From Methanosarcinales archaeon (GTDB lineage Archaea > Halobacteriota > Methanosarcinia > Methanosarcinales > Methanogasteraceae), in the NCBI GenBank assembly GCA_030609345.1, contig JAUWCK010000078.1:1-5843 (forward strand): a stretch of DNA of 5,843 bases, given 5' to 3'. A program made the translations under genes and the position numbers. The notes under the pieces are model-generated. The model worked only from the letters and a program-made list of their open reading frames with translations, ran no database searches and was not told the DNA's origin. Positions 1-5,519 of this stretch are shown here, piece after piece (positions within the stretch are counted from its first letter, which is position 1; every line of letters starts with the position of its first letter).

Positions 1-1
1 T

Positions 2-586
2 GGTGTTGAGGCCGATGAAATGTACTATGCCGATATGGTGATCTACACAGGCTTTGCAAAGGATCTGCCATCTGTTATCGATGATCTTCCAAAGGCATAC
101 ATAGATGACCTGAATGGAATCGTCCGGACCAGGAGCCTGACCATCTGGTTGGGTCTTGACAAGAGACTGGACGAGTTCAACTACATTGGTTCTGAGGTAT
201 GGTTCAAGGATAATCCATACTGGGCAATGCCAATCAGCAATTACGACTCATCACTTGCACCAGAGGATAAGCAGCTTGTGGGGTTTGCGTTTGTGATAGA
301 TGAGAAGAAATCTGAAAAATCAGAGACGAAGAAGGCATACGAAACTATCTACTGCGCCATCCCAAATATCGAAGAGCATGTAGTGATGCAGCACGAACAG
401 ATCACGATTCCTGAAAAAGCGGCAGTTACGATCGACGGGAAATTTGCAGATATCCGAACACCGATCAAGAACCTGTATCTTGCGGGCACGGATACGGATA
501 GTCGGAGTATGGGTATAACTCGCGCCGCATACTCGATCGTGGAGATGCTGGGGGTATTGAATGAAGATGGGAATCTGCATCAATAA
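2..586 (+). CDS. FAD-dependent oxidoreductase, phytoene desaturase/amine oxidase type (C-terminal part, 5' end outside window)
   Basis: This is the last 194 residues of a flavoprotein; the reading frame is open to the left edge, so the ATG at 20 is probably internal. The N-terminal Rossmann fold that binds the FAD ADP moiety is not in the window. Two parts support the call. The opening segment (YYADMVIYTG) resembles the strand in phytoene-desaturase-like proteins (COG1233) that follows the substrate domain. The C-terminal block NLYLAGTDTDSRSMGITRA (about residues 157-175 of the fragment) matches the closing FAD-contacting motif of that superfamily, where a Gly-Asp or Gly-Thr-Asp precedes a small-residue helix. 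Family members oxidise or isomerise polyenes, amines or isoprenoid side chains. The substrate cannot be read from this fragment. A few bases before the ATG at 20 are purine-rich, but a start there would remove most of the fold. It converges on the minus-strand nnr gene. Confidence 0.75.
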   Translation, partial: GVEADEMYYADMVIYTGFAKDLPSVIDDLPKAYIDDLNGIVRTRSLTIWLGLDKRLDEFNYIGSEVWFKDNPYWAMPISNYDSSLAPEDKQLVGFAFVIDEKKSEKSETKKAYETIYCAIPNIEEHVVMQHEQITIPEKAAVTIDGKFADIRTPIKNLYLAGTDTDSRSMGITRAAYSIVEMLGVLNEDGNLHQ

Positions 587-709
587 ATTGCCGTCTCAAA
601 ATCATCGTTCTTAAGTGGTCTGCCTCCTGTTCCGTTTTGCTCCTGCACCGTCAAGAACGTCTTCGTGTTTGGAGAGCGTTTTCAATACGATATGCAGGGT
701 GGTGAAAAT

Positions 710-856
710 TTGAATATCGCCGGATTTTTAGGTAGTGCCACGATGGCGGTCGGTGTTGCGTGGGGGATTGGAGAGTTCGGGATAGCTCGGTTATTTGGAA
801 CGCATGAACAGATGGATATGTATGATACGATGACTGATCTGATAGTGGATATTTGA
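710..856 (+). CDS. Possible small single-helix membrane protein, 48 residues
   Basis: I do not recognise this protein. Residues about 3-27 are a Gly/Ala-rich hydrophobic stretch (IAGFLGSATMAVGVAWGIG) that could span a membrane once. A short acidic, methionine-rich tail containing EQMDMYDTMTDL follows. I chose the TTG at 710 because GGTGGTGA, one mismatch from the archaeal Shine-Dalgarno consensus GGAGGTGA, ends four bases before it. In-frame alternatives are GTG at 665 and ATG at 692, neither with a well-spaced ribosome site; they would add a polar N-terminus. It lies about 120 bases after the flavoprotein on the same strand, so it could be read from the same transcript. Nothing in the sequence says what it does. 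A chance ORF remains a real possibility at this length. Confidence 0.4.
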   Translation: MNIAGFLGSATMAVGVAWGIGEFGIARLFGTHEQMDMYDTMTDLIVDI

Positions 857-1005
857 TAAAGAGCGGGACGCGAGATGATTGGCAGAATGTAGGGTTATTG
901 ATCCGGTGCCGTCTTTCAGTGCCGCACCATCTTTACGACATATTGCAACCACACCTCTCCCAAGAAGCTCCTCAATCGGGATGCAAGCCGCACCCTTACC
1001 TTGCG

Positions 1006-2457
1006 TTACCTGCGCATCGCATCCGGGATGCACTCGATGACGTCGGTTGCAAGCAGCCCGTATCCGTATTCCACAAACGCGATATCACCGGCAGTCCCCA
1101 CAATGAGCGCACCTGCCGAAGCCGCAGAAAGCGCATCGGTCTTCGCAAAGATCGCGCCGACCACGCCTGCAAGCACGTCACCAGTTCCGCCGACGGTCAT
1201 CCCGGGATTTCCGGTTCGATTGATTCTTATCGCTCTTCCGTCTGATATGACGTCGATATCCCCTTTAAGCAGCGTGACAACATGGTTTCTCGCAGAAAAA
1301 TCCATAACCAGTTCGCAACGCTCATCAATATCCGCTGACACAACCCCTCCAAGCATCCGAAACTCGCCAGCATGTGGCGTTATGATCGGCGGCGTCATCC
1401 CCTGCACCGGCATCGGAAGCGCATGGAGCGCATCTGCATCGATCACGAACCGTGCATCAGGATTTGACCTGATGATCTCGGAAACTGCCTCCGCGGTCTC
1501 GCTCTCGCGACCAAGCCCCATTCCGATCACGGTCACGTCGTGCTTCCGGATCAAAGCGTTGACCGTACCGACGTCGTCGCGGGCAAGATAGCTACCAGAT
1601 AACGAATGAACGATCAGGTCAGGCGAGAAGCCTTGAATCGTCTCTGCAACACTCTGCGGTGCTGCTACCGTCACCCAGTCCGCACCTGCCCGGAGCGCGG
1701 CAAGCGCGGCAAGCGCAGGCGCTCCTGTAAATGCACCGCCCCCGATCACAAGCACCCTGCCGTTATCGCCTTTGTGCGATCTCGATGACCTTGCTGGTGG
1801 CAGGTCTCCTGTCCCGACGATCAGGGTAGCCCGCGTGGGGATGCCGATGTCAGCAACCTCGACCTCACCAGTAATCTCGGAACGTCCGGAAAGCCCTTCC
1901 TTCATCCGGTGGTTCGTGATTGTCAGGTCTGCATGGACTGCCTTCTCGAAATTATCAGGATTGAATCCGGACGGTACGTCTATTGAGAGAACAAACGCAG
2001 AAGATGCATTTATGAGGTCGATTGCGCTTGCCACTGGCTCACGGATGCTCCCGCGCACGCCTGTGCCGAGCATGGCGTCGATCACGATGTCAGCATCCAG
2101 TTCCAGTTCCGAGAGTTCTGATGAATCCCTAATCTCCCTGAGATCTGCGCTGAGATTCTCCAGTATCTCCCAGTTCCGGCGGGATTCATCGGTTGCAATG
2201 TCGCGAGCGCGTCCGAGCAGCAGAATCTCAGGATTGTAGTCCAGAAGATGCCGTGCCGCAACAAACCCGTCGCCGCCGTTGTTGCCGGTGCCCGTGAGGA
2301 CTACGATTCTGGTCTCTGTGTCCTCCGGAAACCGTGCGCGAATCGCGCGTGCAACAGATGCGCCAGCGTTCTCCATCAGCTGGAGTGGAAGTAGACCGAG
2401 GTCACCACAGTTGGCATCGACCCTGCGCATCTCGGACGGTGTGATCTCGGTGTTCAT
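1006..2457 (-). CDS. nnr: Bifunctional NAD(P)HX epimerase / ADP-dependent NAD(P)HX dehydratase
   Basis: Nnr repairs hydrated NADH and NADPH. Its N-terminal YjeF-type domain interconverts the R and S forms of NAD(P)HX, and its C-terminal ribokinase-like domain dehydrates the S form using ADP in archaea and bacteria. It acts in the cytoplasm. The 483-residue protein has the usual two-domain length. Visible motifs in order are GTGNNGGDGF at 56-65 and VIDAMLGTG at 125-133, with the conserved Asp at 127. DVPSG follows at 160-164, the start of the second domain HKGDNGRVLVIGG at 228-240, TPHAGEF at 360-366, LKG at 397-399, and NPGMTVGGTGDVLAG at 417-431. The last is the nucleotide/anion-hole motif, with the likely catalytic Asp at 427. 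Both halves look intact. The ATG start lies 6 bases after the rpoK stop. A GGAG directly abuts it, which is closer than ideal, so translation may be coupled to rpoK. Confidence 0.95.
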   Translation of the reverse strand: MNTEITPSEMRRVDANCGDLGLLPLQLMENAGASVARAIRARFPEDTETRIVVLTGTGNNGGDGFVAARHLLDYNPEILLLGRARDIATDESRRNWEILENLSADLREIRDSSELSELELDADIVIDAMLGTGVRGSIREPVASAIDLINASSAFVLSIDVPSGFNPDNFEKAVHADLTITNHRMKEGLSGRSEITGEVEVADIGIPTRATLIVGTGDLPPARSSRSHKGDNGRVLVIGGGAFTGAPALAALAALRAGADWVTVAAPQSVAETIQGFSPDLIVHSLSGSYLARDDVGTVNALIRKHDVTVIGMGLGRESETAEAVSEIIRSNPDARFVIDADALHALPMPVQGMTPPIITPHAGEFRMLGGVVSADIDERCELVMDFSARNHVVTLLKGDIDVISDGRAIRINRTGNPGMTVGGTGDVLAGVVGAIFAKTDALSAASAGALIVGTAGDIAFVEYGYGLLATDVIECIPDAMRR

Positions 2458-2463
2458 CTCCAG

Positions 2464-2628
2464 TTATCTCTTTACGGTGATCGGCAGCACGTCCTCTTCC
2501 AGTTCCCGCATCGCTATGTCGATCGGGTCTCCGGTGTCGGGTCTGATCAGTACCGGTGCTCCAAGCGAGATCTGGAGCGCTCGTGCGCCGATGATGCGGG
2601 CGCGTTCATATCGTGTGTATCGTTCCAA
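2464..2628 (-). CDS. rpoK: DNA-directed RNA polymerase subunit K (archaeal Rpb6 homologue)
   Basis: RpoK is the small archaeal counterpart of eukaryotic Rpb6 and bacterial omega. It binds the largest subunit and stabilises the assembled RNA polymerase. The 54 residues match the compact family core almost end to end: [20 protein letters not shown] at 4-23, APVLI at 24-28, DPIDIA at 34-39, and the invariant tail LPITVKR at 48-54. Usual archaeal lengths are about 55-60 residues, so this copy is complete. The start is constrained. The frame is open upstream as far as the S-layer stop codon at 2692-2694 but contains no ATG or GTG, leaving the TTG at 2626-2628. A strong AGGAGG at 2640-2645 lies 11 bases before it. 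An AAATAA stretch around 2664-2669 might be a weak promoter. The gene precedes nnr by 6 bases and follows the S-layer gene, not the ribosomal-protein cluster where rpoK is often found. Confidence 0.93.
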   Translation of the reverse strand: MERYTRYERARIIGARALQISLGAPVLIRPDTGDPIDIAMRELEEDVLPITVKR

Positions 2629-2639
2629 TGTGGTTACAT

Positions 2640-2645
2640 CCTCCT
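2640..2645 (-). promoter_or_regulatory. Ribosome binding site of rpoK
   Basis: The minus strand reads AGGAGG here, a full match to the archaeal Shine-Dalgarno core, 11 bases before the TTG chosen as the rpoK start. It helps decide that start because no ATG or GTG exists in frame. The spacing is a little long, and the site is followed directly by an out-of-frame ATG-TAA start-stop pair at 2634-2639. Confidence 0.6.
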
Positions 2646-2691
2646 GTTCTTGTGTATGTGGCTTATTTGGGATAAGTACCTTCGCACCTTG

Positions 2692-4692
2692 TCATATATT
2701 TCCGACCGCGACTTGTAGGATCATGAGGGCATCTACGGATGTGAGTCTGCCGTCTCCATTCATGTCGCCCAGCATTCGCCCCCTGCCACCCGAATCGGTC
2801 CAATAACCAGCAGGGGTATCTGGTTCTTCGTCCCATGCATAAGGTACGCCGTCGCTATCAAAGTCCGTGACTGAAACGGGCATATCTGGCGATGCGCCGC
2901 CGAATGGGTGGAATCGGAGGGTAGTGCCATTATCCGCGGTCTTGAAGTATATCTTGCCCATGATGTGCTTCTTACTATCCTTATCAAGATCGAGGGGGCA
3001 GTCGTTTCTGAGAATGACGTGCGAGGAACTTGCAGTCTTCACTTCCATCGCGCCATACGTCTTGCCGGTGTTGATACCCAGAACCTCGTTGTCGATCAGG
3101 AAGACGTACTTGATCTGCACGATGCCATGCTCTTTAGAGACCCCGTCCAAATAATAGGAGAAGACCGGGACGTCATATCCTCCACCGATATCTGAGGTAT
3201 AGGTGTATACTTCGCCGATCGAAACGACCACATTATCGAATTCCCGTCCATTTAGGCTCAAAGAGAACCATACCTTCTCTCCAGTACTATCAATCTGCTT
3301 TGCTTCAAGTGCGAATCCACCGCCCATCTCCCAAGCCTCGCCGAGGTCCAGCGTCTTCTTCTCATCGTCTTCGAACTCTACGAGCAGTTTGCTGAGTTTA
3401 TTGGCTCTGTTATTGATCGCCACATACGCCTCTCCAGTCCATCCCTCGAGATAGTATCCTGTGTCTCCATCGACGGTCAATCTCTCGTTTTCATAGAGTT
3501 CGTACTCCTGATAGACAGGGGAGGTCTGGTACGTCAGGCAATCCTCATCGATGGTTCGGTCAGTATCGGGTCCGGTCAGTGTGCTGGCATCAATCGTCAG
3601 CGTCTCGGTTGCCAGGTCAGAGTCCGGATCATACCAGAATAAAGCGAAGTTGGCGGCATCCCATGTTATCGTGGAAGATTGCGCACCGACCAGATTCCGA
3701 ATCATTCCACGAATCTCATATCTCTCTGTCCTGATGCGCTCAACGAATGGGTAAAACCTGATCGCAGTGTCATCATCCGCCACTTTGAAATACATATTTC
3801 CTATGATCTCTTTGGTGGAACCCAAATTCAGGTTGATGGGATTCTGGTTTCCGAAAGTAACCTGCGAGGGACTTACACTCACCACGCTCATGGCATCACA
3901 CCAGCCATACGGATAACCGATGTCGATCTCCAGCACATCATCATCATCGATTAGGAAGACATACTTGATCTGCACGATGTTGGCATCTCTGCCTCTGAAT
4001 ATATCGTCCACATAACACGAGAAGACAGGAACATCTTCATCGTCTCCAATGTCTGCGGTGTATATGTATACTTCGCCGACTGAAACGACCTCATTATCGA
4101 ATTCCCGTCCATCTATGCTCAAACTAAACCATACCTTCTCTCCTTCAAGATCGATCTGACATGCAGTAAGACTGAATCCTCCACCAAGATTCCATTCCTC
4201 GCCAGTCGCCAATGTCTTCCTGTCGCCGCCTTCGAACTCTACCAAGAGTTCACAGATTTTATCTGCACTGCCATTGATCGCCACATATCGTTCTCCTGCC
4301 CATCCCTCAAGGTAATATCCAGCATCTCCACCAACGGTCAATCCCTCGTTTTCGTAGAGTTTGTACTCCTGATAAACAGGAGATGTCTGATAACTCAAGC
4401 AATTCGTATCGATGGTTCGGTCAGCATTTGGTCCGGTCAGTGTGCTGGCAGCAATCGTCAGCGTCTCGCCCATCTGATCATCATCCTGATCATACCAGAA
4501 TGCAGCGAAGTTGCTTGCATCCCATGTTATGTCGGCAGGTTGTGCACCGATTAGCTGCGCAACCTCACCGCGAATCTCAATCGTCTCAGCGCTTGCTGGC
4601 ACGGCAGAGAGCACAGCCACAAGCACAACCAAGATAACCTTTTGTTTATTAATATCTATCACTCCTTGTGCAAACATTAGATCCACATCCAT
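2692..4692 (-). CDS. Secreted S-layer-like protein with two S-layer-related domains and a C-terminal dockerin-like module
   Basis: Residue numbers count from the upstream ATG at 4692. A Sec-type signal peptide is clear: a Lys-containing start (NKQK at 15-18), a Val/Leu-rich core at 19-31, and a likely cut after PASA at 32-35. Two homologous domains follow (about 38-317 and 325-597). They share ITWDA-NFA-FWYD, an ETLTI strand, CL-YQTSPVYQEY, GYYLEGW-GE-YVAIN, GEKVWFSLS-(I/L)-GREFDN, VQIKYVFLID, and a closing FK-AD---RF-PF. This is the pattern of the S-layer-related duplication domain (DUF1608/PF07752) found in Methanosarcina surface layers. At 610-621 is a thrombospondin-3-like calcium loop (DFDSDGVP), and at 641-664 a dockerin-like EF-hand (GDMNGDGRL, ligands D643, N645, D647, D654). 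There is no C-terminal transmembrane anchor. N140 and N588 lie in N-glycosylation sequons. The true start may be further in: ATG at 4677, GTG at 4662, or ATT at 4653. Role inferred: cell-surface lattice or surface-attached protein. Confidence 0.85.
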   Translation of the reverse strand: MDVDLMFAQGVIDINKQKVILVVLVAVLSAVPASAETIEIRGEVAQLIGAQPADITWDASNFAAFWYDQDDDQMGETLTIAASTLTGPNADRTIDTNCLSYQTSPVYQEYKLYENEGLTVGGDAGYYLEGWAGERYVAINGSADKICELLVEFEGGDRKTLATGEEWNLGGGFSLTACQIDLEGEKVWFSLSIDGREFDNEVVSVGEVYIYTADIGDDEDVPVFSCYVDDIFRGRDANIVQIKYVFLIDDDDVLEIDIGYPYGWCDAMSVVSVSPSQVTFGNQNPINLNLGSTKEIIGNMYFKVADDDTAIRFYPFVERIRTERYEIRGMIRNLVGAQSSTITWDAANFALFWYDPDSDLATETLTIDASTLTGPDTDRTIDEDCLTYQTSPVYQEYELYENERLTVDGDTGYYLEGWTGEAYVAINNRANKLSKLLVEFEDDEKKTLDLGEAWEMGGGFALEAKQIDSTGEKVWFSLSLNGREFDNVVVSIGEVYTYTSDIGGGYDVPVFSYYLDGVSKEHGIVQIKYVFLIDNEVLGINTGKTYGAMEVKTASSSHVILRNDCPLDLDKDSKKHIMGKIYFKTADNGTTLRFHPFGGASPDMPVSVTDFDSDGVPYAWDEEPDTPAGYWTDSGGRGRMLGDMNGDGRLTSVDALMILQVAVGNI
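2902..3720 (-). repeat. Second copy of the S-layer-related domain (protein residues about 325-597)
   Basis: This is the downstream member of a tandem intragenic duplication, offset by 861 bases (287 codons) from the first copy over its better-aligned parts. Identity at DNA level is patchy but locally high: comparing 3541-3600 with 4402-4461 gives 7 differences in 60, and 3211-3282 with 4072-4143 gives 8 in 72. The copy has only two cysteines. Confidence 0.85.
3742..4581 (-). repeat. First copy of the S-layer-related domain (protein residues about 38-317)
   Basis: This is the upstream member of the tandem intragenic duplication, following the signal peptide. It aligns with the second copy through the ITWDA, QTSPVYQEY, KVWFSLS and VQIKYVFLID blocks. 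The offset falls from 287 to 285 codons after small indels. It carries five cysteines against two in the other copy. Confidence 0.85.
4658..4665 (-). promoter_or_regulatory. Strong ribosome binding site inside the annotated S-layer N-terminus
   Basis: The minus strand reads GGAGTGAT, identical to the site in front of alaX (5512-5519). Here it lies inside the frame that begins at the ATG at 4692, so the true start is probably downstream of it. Four bases after it is an in-frame ATT (4651-4653), which would give a protein beginning with Asn-Lys-Gln-Lys and then the hydrophobic signal-peptide core. Upstream ATGs at 4692 and 4677 have no comparable site. Confidence 0.5.
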
Positions 4693-4707
4693 TTCATGTG
4701 TTCACAC

Positions 4708-4717
4708 CACATAAGTT
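4708..4717 (-). promoter_or_regulatory. Possible TATA-like promoter element of the S-layer gene
   Basis: The minus strand reads AACTTATGTG here, a loose match to the archaeal TATA box with a purine-rich stretch (GAAGGTAAA) just upstream where a TFB-recognition element would lie. Transcription would then begin near 4687, inside or after the first ATG and ahead of the GGAGTGAT site. A short imperfect inverted repeat (ATGTG at 4696-4700 with CACAT at 4708-4712) overlaps it. The match is weak. Confidence 0.22.
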
Positions 4718-4754
4718 TACCTTCGTACCGGGTTAGCAAACCGATGGAATGGGG

Positions 4755-4792
4755 AAAAATACACAATCTCGCGGTCATGAGACCCTACAAAA
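4755..4792 (-). terminator. Possible T-run terminator of the DHH-alaX transcript
   Basis: Just after the alaX stop the minus strand has TTTT (4789-4792) and then TTTTT (4755-4759), with a short GGTC/GACC inverted repeat between them. Archaeal RNA polymerase stops at oligo-T tracts without needing a hairpin. The position, between alaX and the next gene on the same strand, fits. Confidence 0.3.
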
Positions 4793-4795
4793 GCA

Positions 4796-5506
4796 TCAAC
4801 CCACCGTTCCCAACCTGAAATAAATCCTTCTGTTATTCTTCCCCTTATTTTCCGCCTTCGCAATCTCGATCTGCCCGATCTCACCGGTATTCCGCACATG
4901 CGTGCCGCCACATGCCTGCGCATCAAAGCCCACGATATCGATGATGCGTATCTCTTCCATCTCAGGCAGATCCATCTTCAATTTCACAATCGACGGCATC
5001 TTAAGTGCTTCTTTTGCGGGAAGAATCTTTATCTCCACCGGAATCTCCTGATCGATAATCTCATTCGTCTTCTCTTCAAACGACTTGATCTGCGACCTGT
5101 CAAAGTCCTTCAGACTGAAATCCACCCGGGTCTTTACCTCCCCGATCTGGTTCCCTGTGATGAGCGCACCGGTCTCCTTGTTGATCACAGCGGAGAGGAC
5201 GTGACATGCGGTGTGCGACCGCATGAAGAGATACCGCCGGTCCCAGTCGATCCTTCCGGTGACCTGATCGCCCGCCATAAGTCCGGGATCTGCGATCTCA
5301 TGGCTGATCAGGTCATCCGTCTTCTGCACATAAACTACCGGGTATTCGCTTCCATCCCGGACCAGAACGCCGAGATCGTTCGGCTGTCCGCCAGCATTGG
5401 GGTAGAATGCGGTCTTATCGAGGATCACGAACCGATCATCGGTGACATCCTCGACCGTCGCTTCAAATTCCAACAGATAACAATCCTTCAGGTACAGTGC
5501 ATCCAT
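4796..5506 (-). CDS. alaX: Free-standing alanyl-tRNA editing protein, AlaX type
   Basis: AlaX proteins are stand-alone homologues of the alanyl-tRNA synthetase editing domain. They hydrolyse Ser-tRNA-Ala or Gly-tRNA-Ala in the cytoplasm, preventing serine or glycine from being inserted at alanine codons. The 236 residues are typical of the medium AlaX-M form. The zinc site is complete: HTACH gives H98 and H102, and CGGTH gives C199 and H203. The glycine motif YPNAGGQPND at 35-44 is present, a mark of the AlaX-M class that lines the editing pocket. The C-terminus ends soon after the zinc site with RIYFRL, and there is no synthetase catalytic core or DHHA1 tail, so it is a trans-editing factor and not a fragment of AlaRS. 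The ATG start is supported by GGAGTGAT five bases upstream. It follows the DHH phosphoesterase gene by 6 bases, so the two are almost certainly one operon. Confidence 0.94.
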   Translation of the reverse strand: MDALYLKDCYLLEFEATVEDVTDDRFVILDKTAFYPNAGGQPNDLGVLVRDGSEYPVVYVQKTDDLISHEIADPGLMAGDQVTGRIDWDRRYLFMRSHTACHVLSAVINKETGALITGNQIGEVKTRVDFSLKDFDRSQIKSFEEKTNEIIDQEIPVEIKILPAKEALKMPSIVKLKMDLPEMEEIRIIDIVGFDAQACGGTHVRNTGEIGQIEIAKAENKGKNNRRIYFRLGTVG

Positions 5507-5511
5507 TTCGC

Positions 5512-5519
5512 ATCACTCC
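5512..5519 (-). promoter_or_regulatory. Ribosome binding site of alaX overlapping the upstream stop codon
   Basis: The minus strand reads GGAGTGAT, ending five bases before the alaX ATG. The TGA stop of the upstream DHH gene (5513-5515) lies within it, so termination of the first gene and initiation of alaX are likely coupled. Confidence 0.65.

Noticed and set aside
606..659. Inverted repeat CGTTCTT/AAGAACG as a terminator or small RNA.
   Set aside because: The arms are only 7 bases with a 40-base loop and no T-run right after; this is within chance expectation.
857..1005. Gap between the converging genes, checked for tRNA, terminator or repeats.
   Set aside because: No cloverleaf, T-run or repeat structure was visible on either strand.
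791..1033. Minus-strand frame of 80 codons starting inside the nnr 3' end, with a protein-like stretch (IPIEELLGRGVVAICRKDG).
   Set aside because: It has no clear ribosome site, matches no family I recognise, and its last third is antisense to the small + strand gene and turns His/Ile-rich like shadow sequence. The middle part could be a gene remnant, but I cannot support that.
1001..2239. Long + strand frames opposite nnr (for example 1001-1591 and 1772-2239).
   Set aside because: Their translations are Ser/Pro/Thr-rich with no domain, the usual antisense shadow of a GC-third-position coding gene; nnr on the other strand is intact with all its motifs.
2692..2694. TGA between the S-layer protein and rpoK, with the same frame open on both sides, as possible read-through or recoding.
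   Set aside because: rpoK is a cytoplasmic polymerase subunit with its own AGGAGG site, and a fusion to an exported protein makes no sense. The shared frame is coincidence.
2279..2806. + strand frame crossing nnr, rpoK and the S-layer 3' end.
   Set aside because: It runs antisense to three recognised genes and has a low-complexity Ser/Arg-rich translation.
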